A DNA stretch of 64,000 nucleotides from contig JBLILH010000002.1 of the NCBI GenBank assembly GCA_047636495.1, forward strand, positions 161,967 to 225,966, given 5' to 3'. The position numbers and the translations under genes are program-made. Shown here in pieces: positions 23,895 to 34,379 of the stretch. Each line of letters begins with the position of its first letter. Within the stretch, counting starts at the first letter, position 1. This DNA comes from Endobugula sp047636495 (GTDB taxonomy: Bacteria; Pseudomonadota; Gammaproteobacteria; Pseudomonadales; Cellvibrionaceae). The notes beneath the pieces were generated by a model. That model was not told the origin of the DNA. It saw only the letters and a list, made by a program, of their open reading frames with translations, and ran no database searches.

Positions 23895-26528
23895 ATGCGC
23901 TTGCTGATCAACACCTTTATCGCTATTTCTCTACTTGGATTATCGCTTATTATTGGCGGGCTGCTGCTGGTCCAGTATTCACCTCAAGCGTTATTATCAC
24001 TAAGCCCGTATGTTAGCCCTTACTATATTAATACCGAAAAAATGTCTATTGACCTCAGTACGCCCAGTATCGTCATTGCAGGTTTACGGATTAATAACGC
24101 AAATGAAACAGCGGTTACACTAGAGAACTTTACCTTTTCGACTTCGTGGCAATCGCTAATAACCAAGAGCCAAGCGTGGAACGGGTTTGCTGAAAACGGG
24201 GTTGTCCACCTTAACCAGCTGGTGCAACGTGGCACCAGCGCTTCTGCAGAAACATCAGCACCCAATATTAGTGCGCTACACAATATGCTTAAAAAAGCGA
24301 ATATAACAGTAGCGAACATCATTGTTAATATCACCGACACGTCATCGGCTAAGCTTAACTACCTGCGTCGCCCCGAGGTATTACAAGCCGCAGAGCAGGG
24401 TCTAGAGTTTTCGATAGTTTACCAACAAGGTGCCGTGACATTCCCGCTTCAAGGTACCTTGTTGTCTACTGTAAGCAATAGTGCGTCTGGCAGCGTTCCC
24501 CAAATTACGTTGAACTTACCCACACTAGATTTACGTAACATCCTGTCTGCACAGGCTCCGAAGCAAGATCCACAAATTGCATCAACAGACACTGAAGCAA
24601 GTACTGTTAACGCAAAAAAAGAATCCCGCATTCACTGGTCACCGTTGTCACAACTCACGCCACTTAACCTTGTATTTCAATCAGAAAAAATACGCCTTAG
24701 CCAAGGCAGCATGACTAATGTTCGTTCTCGTATCACCCTGACGAATGTTGATGGTATACAAGGTATTCAGCATGAACATACCGCCAATGTAGCCCTTACA
24801 CTAAATAATGACATCGCTATTAATCAATCGGTTGTATTACGGGGCAACTGGAAAGTATTAGCTAAAACCACAAGCGGGGCAGATATAGAGGGCAACACCG
24901 TGCTTTCGCTAGGCAACAATAATAGTGTCGGTAATAGTATTGGTATAACAGGAAAGGTCAATCTCAACGGCATCCTCGGGCAGGATATTGCACTCACCAC
25001 GACTATTAATCAGTTTCCAGGGAACGCGCTATCCATACAAGCTGCGCAACAAAAGAAAGCACTAGAACGGCTTTTACCTCTAAAGGCAAATGCCAAACTG
25101 AAACTACAAAAAAGCCAATTAACGTTAACAGATATGGCGATTAGTGCGAAGGATTCTGATCTTAACGGCAATTTCACCTTTGGCTTTGACAAAGCTATAA
25201 GCGATTTACGCACTATTACATTTGATCTCAACTCGAAAACATTAGTTATTCCCAACTTCACAAAAAATACAAGAACGCCAAACACCCAAAACACATCCGA
25301 AAAAGCAACCCATCATATACCTGTTGATTGGCTCAATAAAATTAAAGCGGATGGCAAGGTCAGTATCGGCGAGCTCACTTATAATGATGAGATGATAATC
25401 ACTAGTGCACGGGGTAGACTCACACTACAACAAAATAAACTTTCGCTAAATGATATAGCGGTGATCGCCAAAGAATCCGATATTAATGGGCATATTGCTG
25501 TCGATTTAAACGAAAAAATAACTCATTTATACGCTATTACTTTTGATCTCAATTCAGGCCAACTGGTCATTCCTGACACCGAGGTTATTGATAACAAAGC
25601 ATCTAGCCCACAACCCACCTCAACAACCAATATGCTGTTTACAAACGACGTGCTCCCCAACGACTGGCTAAACACGATTAAAGCAGAAGGCAATATCTCC
25701 ATCGCTACAGTCATGCATAATAATCAAACACTTATGACGCATACTGACAGCCGCATCACATTAGATAAAGATATGTTTCATCTACACAGCCAGATAGGAA
25801 GCATTGCCGGAGGACAAAGTACTATTGATTTATCGATCGACAACACTGATAACAAAATGGCGATAGCCATCAATGCCTCAGCCCAAGGTATTATACTTGA
25901 GAGCTTGGCCTTGGTTCCCAAACGAGAGTTGAGTGGTGGTAAAATGCGCTTAGATCTTGCACTTACTAGCTACGGTGTGTCTACCAAAGCTCTAGCAAGT
26001 CATCTACAGGGTGATTTATTATTGGTAGTCACCGATGGGATCATTGCTAACAACACGTTTGAACTCATCGGCTCAGATATGCTGTTAACGCTACTGAATG
26101 CTATTAATCCATTTTATAAGAGCTCAAAAACAACCCAACTTGAGTGCGCGGTGGTGAAGTCGATCATTACTGACGGCAAAATGCTTTTTGATCACTCAAT
26201 TGCGATTAAAACCTCAGAAATGATCATTATTGCGGATGGTGAAGTGGACTTAACAACCGAGCAGATCAATTTGGGCATCAACCCCAAGGCACGGAAAGGG
26301 GTAGGTATTGATGTGGCTAGTCTAGCAAAATTTGTTGCTATTCGAGGCTCGTTAACACAGCCCAAAGTGGGAGTTAGTGGAACGGGCACAGCCAGATCAA
26401 TATTGAATATTGGCGCAGCTATCTCTACAGGGGGATTATCGCTACTGGTCTCCAAACTTGCAGATACGGTTATTTCAAGAGACGCCTGTGACGTCGCTAA
26501 GAATGCATTTACACAGAAAAACAAGTAG
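23895..26528 (+). CDS. AsmA-family membrane-anchored protein
   Basis: An 877-residue protein with one N-terminal membrane helix (LINTFIAISLLGLSLIIGGL), a long beta-rich, Ser/Thr/Asn-rich middle and an AsmA C-terminal domain with LRLDL-like GGKMRLDLALTSYG, LQGDLLLVVTDGIIANN and VDLTTEQINLGINPKA. AsmA-like proteins are thought to move or balance lipids between inner and outer membranes. The middle contains two repeat units with the phrase LTDMAISAKDSDLNG / LNDIAVIAKESDINGH and then TFDLNS, an internal duplication of about 100 residues. There is no clear operon partner. Confidence 0.88.
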   Translation: MRLLINTFIAISLLGLSLIIGGLLLVQYSPQALLSLSPYVSPYYINTEKMSIDLSTPSIVIAGLRINNANETAVTLENFTFSTSWQSLITKSQAWNGFAENGVVHLNQLVQRGTSASAETSAPNISALHNMLKKANITVANIIVNITDTSSAKLNYLRRPEVLQAAEQGLEFSIVYQQGAVTFPLQGTLLSTVSNSASGSVPQITLNLPTLDLRNILSAQAPKQDPQIASTDTEASTVNAKKESRIHWSPLSQLTPLNLVFQSEKIRLSQGSMTNVRSRITLTNVDGIQGIQHEHTANVALTLNNDIAINQSVVLRGNWKVLAKTTSGADIEGNTVLSLGNNNSVGNSIGITGKVNLNGILGQDIALTTTINQFPGNALSIQAAQQKKALERLLPLKANAKLKLQKSQLTLTDMAISAKDSDLNGNFTFGFDKAISDLRTITFDLNSKTLVIPNFTKNTRTPNTQNTSEKATHHIPVDWLNKIKADGKVSIGELTYNDEMIITSARGRLTLQQNKLSLNDIAVIAKESDINGHIAVDLNEKITHLYAITFDLNSGQLVIPDTEVIDNKASSPQPTSTTNMLFTNDVLPNDWLNTIKAEGNISIATVMHNNQTLMTHTDSRITLDKDMFHLHSQIGSIAGGQSTIDLSIDNTDNKMAIAINASAQGIILESLALVPKRELSGGKMRLDLALTSYGVSTKALASHLQGDLLLVVTDGIIANNTFELIGSDMLLTLLNAINPFYKSSKTTQLECAVVKSIITDGKMLFDHSIAIKTSEMIIIADGEVDLTTEQINLGINPKARKGVGIDVASLAKFVAIRGSLTQPKVGVSGTGTARSILNIGAAISTGGLSLLVSKLADTVISRDACDVAKNAFTQKNK

Positions 26529-26588
26529 CAAACGCTACCACTACACCCCCCCGACCCAATCCGCTAAATAAATAAGTCGACAGCATTG

Positions 26589-27314
26589 ATGCCAACACCA
26601 TTCACTATTATTTATCGAGATGAGTATCTCATTGCTATTCATAAGCCTGCAGGTTTACTCGTCCATAAAAGCCCAATCGATAAGCACGAAACTCAATATG
26701 CCATGCAAATACTCCGTGATCAAATTGGGCAATGGGTATATCCCTTGCACCGCTTAGATCGTCCAACGTCGGGAGTACTCCTATTCGGTTTATCGCCTAA
26801 AATTGCTCAACTCATGGGGCAACAGTTTGAGCAACAGGCTATGGGTAAAACTTATCGCGCTATTGTTCGTGGCTATACTGCACTCGAAGGGATCATTGAC
26901 CATCCGCTAAAACCTACCGCCGACTTCAAGCAAGACAAGCAACGTATGGCATTAAAACCCGCACAGGAGGCTGTCACACATTATCGTCGTTTAGGGATCA
27001 TAGAAGTAGACTATGCTGTTGATCAGTTTCCCACTAGTCGATATTCCTTGGTCGAACTGTACCCAAAAACGGGGCGTAAACATCAATTACGTAAACATGC
27101 AAAGCACTTAAGTCACCCTATCATTGGCGACCCAAAATATGGAAAAAGCAAACATAATCACTTTTTCAAACAGCACTTCAACTGTCATCGACTATTGTTA
27201 GCAGCCATAAAAATGGACTTCGCCCACCCAATAACAGCACAACCCATTACTATCAACGCGGAAATCGATGGTATATTCTCGGCGTTGCAAGCGTTATTTA
27301 TCGTCAACGAGTAA
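26589..27314 (+). CDS. truC: tRNA pseudouridine-65 synthase TruC
   Basis: RluA-family pseudouridine synthase that acts on U65 of tRNA-Ile and tRNA-Asp in E. coli. It starts with IIYRDEYLIAIHKPAGLLVH, has the catalytic motif HRLDRPTSGVLLFGLS (Asp is catalytic), and LVELYPKTGRKHQLRKHAKH and HPIIGDPKYG. Length (241 aa) is close to the E. coli protein. I chose the ATG at 26589; a TTG directly before it is also in frame. Confidence 0.9.
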   Translation: MPTPFTIIYRDEYLIAIHKPAGLLVHKSPIDKHETQYAMQILRDQIGQWVYPLHRLDRPTSGVLLFGLSPKIAQLMGQQFEQQAMGKTYRAIVRGYTALEGIIDHPLKPTADFKQDKQRMALKPAQEAVTHYRRLGIIEVDYAVDQFPTSRYSLVELYPKTGRKHQLRKHAKHLSHPIIGDPKYGKSKHNHFFKQHFNCHRLLLAAIKMDFAHPITAQPITINAEIDGIFSALQALFIVNE

Positions 27315-27470
27315 TATGAAGTCGCTCGCTACCACGCTGTATAACCACACTTCGTCGTTGGGTGCTCACACCAGCACTGGTATCAAACACCCATAATAAA
27401 AATGACACACTACTCACGTAAACTCACCACTAAAGTTAATCTGTATCCAGATCTAAAGTGAGTCGCATTC

Positions 27471-29162
27471 ATGTTTACTGTTGATAATCTCGTCGAAAAA
27501 CATTACCCAAAATTATCCAATCGCCCATGGTTAAAAAAATCGACGGTATTTTTCCTTCGATATATTTTAAAAGAAAAAGAAATAAATAACTTCGGCGAAA
27601 AATACCCTCATTTACATGGCCTAGACTTTGTTGAACAAATACTTGAATACTTTCACGTTAGTTATTCAACTCGCGATACCGAGAAAGAGAATATCCCTTC
27701 GCAAGGCAAGCTGGTCATTATTGCCAACAACCCTACGGGCTCCCTCGATGGCCTAGCACTGATAAAATTAATTAGTGAAGTGCGCCGCGACATTAAAGTC
27801 GTCGCCAACGAAACGTTAATGTCGATAATACCATTACACTCGTTATTATTACCTATTAACAACTTAGTCACGTCCACTGAAAAAGAACAGCTCGATAATA
27901 TTCAAGCGCATTTACATAATGAAGGTGTATTAATTATCTTTCCTGCGGGCGAAGTATCTCGCCTAAAACCACAGGGCGTACGAGACAGTCGTTGGCATAA
28001 TGATTTTTTAAACATGGCATCTAATGCTCAAGCATCGTTATTACCGATTTTTATTGACGGAAAAAACTCACCCTTATTCTATACAGTATCTATGCTTTAT
28101 AAGCCTCTCGCCACCTTAATGTTAGTCCGCGAGATGTTCAAACAACGCACTAAACACTTACCTATGCGTGTTGGCGAAATCATCCCTTACGACAGCTATA
28201 ACAATCGTTCTATTACATCGCATCAAAAAGTACAATTACTACAAAAGCATCTATACCGTGTCGGCCAAAATAGGCGAGGGATTTTTACCACACAAAAAGC
28301 TATCGCTCTCCCCGAAAATCGTCAAGCGTTATCTACTGCCATACGTCTGTGTGAAAAGTTAGGTAGCACCAGCGACGATAAAGACATATACCTCTACCGC
28401 TATCAAGAGAGCTCGCCTATATTGCGAGAAATTGGTCGTCTCCGAGAAATTGCGTTTCGAGCTGTCGGTGAAGGAACGTATCGCCGCCGCGATATTGATC
28501 AGTATGACAACGAATATTATCATCTTATTTTATGGGATAAAAACGACTTAGAAATTGTTGGCGCATACCGCTTTGGTGATGCTAAGCGATTGACTCAAGA
28601 AAAAAAAAAACTGTATAGTGCAACACTATTCAACTACAACGAGAATATGCAGCCGTATTTTGAGCAAGGTTTAGAGTTAGGTCGCAGCTTTATCCAACCA
28701 AAATATTGGGGGAAACGCAGTTTAGATTATTTATGGTACGGTATTGGCGCATTTTTAAAACATCGACCGCAGTATCGTTATTTGTTTGGCCCCGTATCTT
28801 TAAGCGATGCCATACCCAGTACCGCAAAGGATTTATTAGTGTGCTTTTACCAACTCTATTTTGCTACCTCTACAACACTCGCCACCCCCAATGTGGCGTA
28901 TCAGTTTCCACCGTCTACCCACGACATGTTTGTCGGCGATAACTACAAGGAAGACTTTGCAAAGCTAAAAAGTTTAATGCGCAACATGGGGGTTGCCATC
29001 CCCACACTGTATAAACAATATACTGAATTATTTGAAGATGGTGGCGTTCAGTTTATCGATTTTAGCGTGGACCCTGATTTTAATCATTGCGTTGATGGCC
29101 TGGTCCTTACTGACTTACATCAACTTAAAGAGAAACGCCGTAAGCGCTATATGGGCGGATAG
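27471..29162 (+). CDS. olsF: Bifunctional acyltransferase (PlsC + GNAT), OlsF-like ornithine lipid synthase
   Basis: The N-terminal half (about residues 60-260) is a PlsC-type acyltransferase with VIIANNPTGSLDGLAL (Asn in place of the usual His of the HX4D motif, followed by conserved Asp) and IIFPAGEVSRL. The C-terminal half (about 290-560) is a hemolysin-like GNAT acyltransferase with REIGRLREIAFRAVGEGT, GAYRFGDA and ELGRSFIQPKYW. OlsF enzymes join these two activities to make ornithine lipids: the GNAT part acylates the ornithine amine and the PlsC part adds the second acyl chain. Length (563 aa) fits. That the product is an ornithine lipid is inferred from domain order. Confidence 0.8.
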   Translation: MFTVDNLVEKHYPKLSNRPWLKKSTVFFLRYILKEKEINNFGEKYPHLHGLDFVEQILEYFHVSYSTRDTEKENIPSQGKLVIIANNPTGSLDGLALIKLISEVRRDIKVVANETLMSIIPLHSLLLPINNLVTSTEKEQLDNIQAHLHNEGVLIIFPAGEVSRLKPQGVRDSRWHNDFLNMASNAQASLLPIFIDGKNSPLFYTVSMLYKPLATLMLVREMFKQRTKHLPMRVGEIIPYDSYNNRSITSHQKVQLLQKHLYRVGQNRRGIFTTQKAIALPENRQALSTAIRLCEKLGSTSDDKDIYLYRYQESSPILREIGRLREIAFRAVGEGTYRRRDIDQYDNEYYHLILWDKNDLEIVGAYRFGDAKRLTQEKKKLYSATLFNYNENMQPYFEQGLELGRSFIQPKYWGKRSLDYLWYGIGAFLKHRPQYRYLFGPVSLSDAIPSTAKDLLVCFYQLYFATSTTLATPNVAYQFPPSTHDMFVGDNYKEDFAKLKSLMRNMGVAIPTLYKQYTELFEDGGVQFIDFSVDPDFNHCVDGLVLTDLHQLKEKRRKRYMGG

Positions 29163-29223
29163 ACGTTGGTATCTATCGAGCGAATTTTTCGCGCCTACGA
29201 ACAAAAATTGCTCTGTATAATAC

Positions 29224-29682
29224 TCACTGATCCACATCATCCATATCAGCCTGCCCCGATATACGGCGGCGAACATGCGACCATGACATGCCGACCCCCA
29301 ATACAATGGCCACAATAACCAATATGCTATATTGAAATACGATCCCGTCAACGACCAACCATTTAAGATCAACCAACATCCAAATAACACACGCAAACAA
29401 TGCGGCCACTAACGTGATCCCTATTGGGCCTAGGGAGCGTAAAGTGGCGCGCAGAAAAATCACCCATACAATGGCTAAGATAATACCCGCAAGCAACAGT
29501 GCCGGCAGGGATATGCTAACGTTTGTGCTTTCTGCCGGTGATATTTGTGCAATGACAAGCTGATAAAAAGAGTATTCTGGATTATAGGTCAACATGACCA
29601 GTGTCAGCGCACATAGAAAACGGATGGATAAACTAGAAAAGGTAAACGAAGCAGCCATAAGAAAAATCTCAACAGTGCGCAA
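29224..29682 (-). CDS. Small membrane protein of unknown function
   Basis: A 152-residue protein with four predicted membrane helices: about residues 13-32, 58-78, 88-107 and 113-132. There is no motif I recognise. The C-terminal tail is short and charged (RRRISGQADMDDVDQ). It lies convergent to the OlsF-like gene with 61 bases between. Confidence 0.6.
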   Translation of the reverse strand: MRTVEIFLMAASFTFSSLSIRFLCALTLVMLTYNPEYSFYQLVIAQISPAESTNVSISLPALLLAGIILAIVWVIFLRATLRSLGPIGITLVAALFACVIWMLVDLKWLVVDGIVFQYSILVIVAIVLGVGMSWSHVRRRISGQADMDDVDQ

Positions 29683-29927
29683 AGGGGAAAAATTTTAGCC
29701 ATTGTCGCGGTTAACACAATATGACAATTTTGACAGCTTATGGTATTCCTATCAACTCGTCATTTGTTCGCAATAGCCACCCAGATGATTTATGGTAGTC
29801 ACCTAATTCAGTTACTTAACTTAACGACTTAATTTATTAGCGTAATGTAACGATTTGGTTCAACTCTTTAGTTCAGTGTTTCTATCTGTGTGTTGTATAC
29901 ATGGGAACACCATAGTGAAGGCGCATA

Positions 29928-30917
29928 ATGGAAAAAGACATATTGGAAGAAAGCTATCATAACCTTACGCCCGATTGCGTGATAGATGCGGTCGAAGGCT
30001 TAGGTTTTCTGAGTGATGCACGTATTTTAGCGCTGAACAGTTATGAAAATCGTGTCTATCAGGTAGGCATAGAAGATAGCGAGCCGGTCATCGTGAAATT
30101 TTATCGACCCTTGCGCTGGAGTGACGCGCAAATTCTTGAAGAGCACACCTTCACGCAAGCACTACTCGATATTGATATTCCTGTCGTTCCTCCCACTATA
30201 CTCGACGGCCGGACATTACATACGCATGCGGGTTATCGTTTGAGCCTGTACACACGTCACGGAGGACAAGCTCCCTCGTTGGACAATGGACACCATCTGG
30301 AAATTCTTGGGCGTCTTTTGGGTCGTGTACATAACTTGGGCAAAACAGAGCTTTTTACCCACCGACCAACGGTAGATGTTGCCAGCTACGGCATGGCCAG
30401 TCGTGCGTTTTTATTGGCTAGCGATATGATCCCCAGCGAACTGCGTGTCGCTTATGCAACGTTATCGAGCGACTTACTTGAGCGTGTAACGGAATTATTT
30501 GGCCAAGTAGAGTACCAGTCAATCCGTTTACACGGCGACTGCCACGGCGGAAATATATTATGGCGCGACGACAGCGCACACTTTGTAGACTTCGACGATG
30601 CCCGCAACGGCCCAGCGATTCAGGACTTATGGATGATGCTCTCGGGTGATTATCAGCAACGCTGTGTTCAGCTCGCTAATATTTTAGAAGGCTATACTGA
30701 ATTTTGTGATTTTAATCCTGCTGAAATCAGCTTAGTCGAAGGCTTGCGTACGTTACGCATTATGCGTTACAGCGCATGGTTAGCGCGCCGCTGGAACGAC
30801 CCTGCTTTTCCACACAACTTCCCATGGTTTAATACTGAGCGTTATTGGGCAGAGCACATTGTAGAATTACGCGAACAATTATCAGCGTTACAAGAGCCCG
30901 CTTTACGGTGGCGATGA
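29928..30917 (+). CDS. srkA: Stress response kinase A (YihE/SrkA)
   Basis: A Ser/Thr protein kinase of the APH fold that counteracts stress-induced death in E. coli. At 329 aa it is full length. Features are NSYENRVYQVG at the nucleotide-binding strand, VIVKFYRPLRWS with the Lys, the catalytic LHGDCHGGNILW and the metal-binding VDFDDARNGPAIQDLWMML. In enterics srkA precedes dsbA; here no dsbA follows. Confidence 0.92.
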   Translation: MEKDILEESYHNLTPDCVIDAVEGLGFLSDARILALNSYENRVYQVGIEDSEPVIVKFYRPLRWSDAQILEEHTFTQALLDIDIPVVPPTILDGRTLHTHAGYRLSLYTRHGGQAPSLDNGHHLEILGRLLGRVHNLGKTELFTHRPTVDVASYGMASRAFLLASDMIPSELRVAYATLSSDLLERVTELFGQVEYQSIRLHGDCHGGNILWRDDSAHFVDFDDARNGPAIQDLWMMLSGDYQQRCVQLANILEGYTEFCDFNPAEISLVEGLRTLRIMRYSAWLARRWNDPAFPHNFPWFNTERYWAEHIVELREQLSALQEPALRWR

Positions 30918-31131
30918 CAAGGCAGATAGACATGGCTCCCCCGAAGCCAGTAAAGGTCACAGCACAAAGAATATAACATGCGACTCTACCTATATACTAT
31001 CATTCAGATTGGGTGTGTAACACAACATCCGTCTTGTCGCTTGTAGCGTACTACACAAAAGTATTATCGACTCACCTCTTCTCCCCGTAAAAACGAACAG
31101 GTACACTCATTCATAGTTATGTTCGTTATAT

Positions 31132-31170
31132 TTTTTACATCGAGACTTTTTACATCGAGACTTTTTACAT
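31132..31170. repeat. Short tandem repeat upstream of cysE
   Basis: TTTTTACATCGAGAC occurs at 31132-31146 and 31147-31161, followed by a partial third unit. It is 40-80 bases upstream of cysE. Confidence 0.75.
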
Positions 31171-31209
31171 TAACACCTCACCCAACAAGCACATAATATA
31201 GATAACCCT

Positions 31210-32004
31210 ATGAACAAAAATGATCCCGTTTGGGAAATGATGCGCAGCACGTCGCAAGAACACGCACAACAAGAGCCCCTGCTGGCTAGCTTTTTACATG
31301 CAACGATTTTAAATCACGACAGCCTCGAAGATGCACTGAGCTACCACCTAGCCAGCAAGCTTGACAGCCCAACGGCCTCGGCATTGTTAATTCGAGAAAT
31401 TATCGAAGAAGCACTGCAATCATCAGACACCATTAGCCAAGCGATGCGTGCGGACATTGTCGCTACCTTCGAGCGTGACTCTGCTTGCGAGTGTCTATCT
31501 ACCCCGTTTTTATTCTATAAAGGCTTCCATGCCCTACAAGCCTACCGCGTGGCGCATTGGCTATGGCAGAACCAACGTAGGCAACTGGCCTGCTTTCTAC
31601 AGAATCATATTTCGATGGCATTTGGGGTCGATATCCACCCAGCAGCAACCATCGGTAAAGGCATTATGTTAGACCATGCTACAGGGATAGTGATCGGCCA
31701 AACCGCTATAGTAGAGGACAACGTGTCGATCATGCAATCGGTAACATTAGGAGGAACGGGCAAAGAATGTGGCGACCGGCACCCGAAAATAAGACAGGGT
31801 GTCTTAATCGGTGCGGGTTCTAAAATTTTAGGCAACATCGAAGTCGGTGAAGGCGCTCATGTTAGCTCCGGCAGCGTGGTATTACATTCCGTACCCGCAC
31901 ATACTGTTGTAGCGGGTGTTCCAGCGAAAGTGATAGGGGAAGCCACTAGCGCGCACCCTGCCTTAGATATGCATCAAGACTTGAAATGCAAGGGCGATCA
32001 TTGA
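31210..32004 (+). CDS. cysE: Serine O-acetyltransferase
   Basis: Makes O-acetylserine for cysteine synthesis. It has the N-terminal helical domain (about residues 5-140) and a left-handed beta helix with hexapeptide repeats. Conserved pieces are AYRVAHWLW, SMAFGVDIHPAATIGKGIML, DHATGIVIGQTAIVEDNVSI and TLGGTGK. The 264-aa length is normal for the enteric type. Its stop overlaps the end of the convergent GGDEF/EAL gene by seven bases. Confidence 0.95.
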   Translation: MNKNDPVWEMMRSTSQEHAQQEPLLASFLHATILNHDSLEDALSYHLASKLDSPTASALLIREIIEEALQSSDTISQAMRADIVATFERDSACECLSTPFLFYKGFHALQAYRVAHWLWQNQRRQLACFLQNHISMAFGVDIHPAATIGKGIMLDHATGIVIGQTAIVEDNVSIMQSVTLGGTGKECGDRHPKIRQGVLIGAGSKILGNIEVGEGAHVSSGSVVLHSVPAHTVVAGVPAKVIGEATSAHPALDMHQDLKCKGDH

Positions 32005-34370
32005 TCGTCGCTGCATCCGTCGGAAGTAATGGGGCATAGCAACAACGGCTCTGGTCGTGAAATAGCATAGCCCTGCGCATAATCAATACCTAATTCTTTA
32101 ACTTTGCTTAACAATTGTTCCGTTTCTACAAACTCTGCCACGGTTTTTACGCCCAATACTTTCGCAATTCTGACGATTGCGTTCACAATTTCTAAATCCA
32201 CTGGGTCGTCAATTAAATCTTTGATAAAAGTGCCGTCGATCTTTACATGATCGACCGTCAAATACTTCAAGTACGCGAATGAAGAAGCGCCTGTACCAAA
32301 GTCATCTAGCGAAAGCCTGCATCCCAGAGCTTTGATCTGGCTGATGAGCGCAGCGGCCTTGGTTAGGTTAGTAATAGCCACTGTTTCGGTAATTTCGAAG
32401 CATAGATAATGTGTAGGAACAGCGTATTCCCCGATCTTTTTTCTAACAAAATCAAAAAAACCTTCATCATTGATACTGGCACCCGATAAATTAATACAGT
32501 ACTGATCATAAACATCCGTATTAGCCTTCAATGCAATGGAGATAGCATTTAACGTGTGACCTATCACCCAACGATCAATATTACACATCAAGTTATATCG
32601 TTCAGCCGCAGGCAAAAAACTATTGGGTAAAAGTATTTTTCCCTGGGATTTCATCCTGACTAAAATCTCACATACTGTTTCAGTATCATCTAATGGATAT
32701 AGAGGTAATATGGTTTGAAAATATAATAAAAAATAATCATTATCTAAGGCCTGAGTAATTCTAGCGGACATAGTCATTTCATCTGCATTAGCGGATATTT
32801 CCTTATCATATTTTTTAACTCGACCTCGGCCGCTTTCTTTTGCCGCATAACAAGCCATATCTGCGGCACTCATGTACTCAGATAAATTGGTGTTATCATC
32901 ATCAATAATGATAAACCCAATACTTGCACCAACGAAAAACACTTTATCTTCCCAAACAAAGCGAAATTCACTGATCGCTTTTAACAGTTTTTCAGAAATA
33001 GCGTACGCCAAATCCTCGCCACAACCAAACAAAAGGATACCAAACTCATCACCGCCTAGGCGTGCGAGCACATCTGTTTTACGAATACATTTTTCAAAAA
33101 TTAATCCCACCTGAGAGAGTAGTTCATCTCCAGCAACATGGCCGCAGGTATCGTTGACCACTTTAAATTGATCTAAATCTATGAATAATAGTGCATACTC
33201 AACACCATCAGCCGTCTTCTTTATCGCTTGTTCTATTTCGCCTTCAAATGCGTTGCGATTAATAAGACCCGTTAATGAATCGTGATTTGCTTGCCACTTC
33301 AATTGACGTGACATTTCTTGGGTGCCTGAAATATCTCGAAAAATTAATACCGCTCCGCCAGTCTTTCCATCATTTTTAACAATAGAATAATTAGAGTCAA
33401 CCTCGTAGGCCGTCCCATCTTTTGATTTCATAACATGTAATGCATGGAATTTTCTTACACTATTATTAATAGGATTGCCCGCTGGGTGTTCTATAAGCAG
33501 GTCTGTTTTTAATGAATACGCGTGGTAGACAGCGGACAAATGTTTGCCTACCGCATCCTCCTCTGTCCACCCAGTCAGCTCTTGTGCGGTTTTATTAATC
33601 TGCTTTATCACACCGTTAACGTTAACCGTTATTACCCCATCCGCAATACTAATTAATGTAGCCTGTGCATATTCTCTTTGTTTATGCAAACGACTTTCAG
33701 CAAAGCTAGCCAAGCGCATCACTTTAAATGCGATAGCACCACTCACTAAAAATGTGAGGAGGAAAAGGGAAAAACCGGTTTTATACAACCCTTCGCTATA
33801 GTCGATACTATTAGACACCTCACGAAACCAGCCAACTTGCTCATACTCTAGTAAATTTCTTATAGACTGATCTAAGGATTCGTACATGACGGCCAATTCA
33901 TTCGGTGAAACATCTGGCTCTGCAACTTCATCTTCATAAAGCGAAAAATAATTATATAAATACTTCTGCACCTTATCGACTTGTTCAGACTTATAAACAG
34001 CATGTTCGATAATTTTTTTTTGTTCTGCACTGGATTCAAGCTGACCTAAGCTTTCAATAGCGTTATTAAAATCTAGCGTGCCTTTTTTATAATTATCATC
34101 AAAAATAAATAAATCTTTATAACCTCTACCATAAAGAAGCATCGTAGACTGGGATCTATAGTAAGTGGTGGAAAGAATATCGCTGACAATAGCTACTTTA
34201 AGACCACGTAAAAACGCCGCATCCCTTAAACTATTATTGTGCTGATACACCCCCCAAAAACCAGCTAAGAAAACCACACTAACAATGGTGATAATAACAA
34301 CAAACCCACTGACAATAATTTTTGTCAAGGTGAAATTATCAGAAAGACTCAACTTCGGAATCATGCTCAT
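31998..34370 (-). CDS. Membrane PAS-GGDEF-EAL cyclic-di-GMP enzyme
   Basis: 790 residues: an N-terminal helix (about 15-37), a periplasmic helical sensor region, a second helix (about 200-220), a PAS domain (about 232-350, with ITVNVNGVIKQINKTAQELT), a GGDEF domain (about 365-525, with intact RLGGDEFGILLFG) and an EAL domain (about 545-785, CEILVRM, CINLSGAS, LSLDDFGTG and KTVAEFVE). Both catalytic motifs look intact, so it may make or break cyclic-di-GMP. Nine bases upstream is the gene for a TAXI solute-binding protein, so the two are one operon and the binding protein probably signals through the periplasmic region. Confidence 0.93.
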   Translation of the reverse strand: MSMIPKLSLSDNFTLTKIIVSGFVVIITIVSVVFLAGFWGVYQHNNSLRDAAFLRGLKVAIVSDILSTTYYRSQSTMLLYGRGYKDLFIFDDNYKKGTLDFNNAIESLGQLESSAEQKKIIEHAVYKSEQVDKVQKYLYNYFSLYEDEVAEPDVSPNELAVMYESLDQSIRNLLEYEQVGWFREVSNSIDYSEGLYKTGFSLFLLTFLVSGAIAFKVMRLASFAESRLHKQREYAQATLISIADGVITVNVNGVIKQINKTAQELTGWTEEDAVGKHLSAVYHAYSLKTDLLIEHPAGNPINNSVRKFHALHVMKSKDGTAYEVDSNYSIVKNDGKTGGAVLIFRDISGTQEMSRQLKWQANHDSLTGLINRNAFEGEIEQAIKKTADGVEYALLFIDLDQFKVVNDTCGHVAGDELLSQVGLIFEKCIRKTDVLARLGGDEFGILLFGCGEDLAYAISEKLLKAISEFRFVWEDKVFFVGASIGFIIIDDDNTNLSEYMSAADMACYAAKESGRGRVKKYDKEISANADEMTMSARITQALDNDYFLLYFQTILPLYPLDDTETVCEILVRMKSQGKILLPNSFLPAAERYNLMCNIDRWVIGHTLNAISIALKANTDVYDQYCINLSGASINDEGFFDFVRKKIGEYAVPTHYLCFEITETVAITNLTKAAALISQIKALGCRLSLDDFGTGASSFAYLKYLTVDHVKIDGTFIKDLIDDPVDLEIVNAIVRIAKVLGVKTVAEFVETEQLLSKVKELGIDYAQGYAISRPEPLLLCPITSDGCSDDQ

Positions 34371-34379
34371 AAAGGAGCC

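Noticed and set aside
28168..28942. Additional frames inside the acyltransferase gene
   Set aside because: They are out-of-frame readings of the OlsF-like gene.
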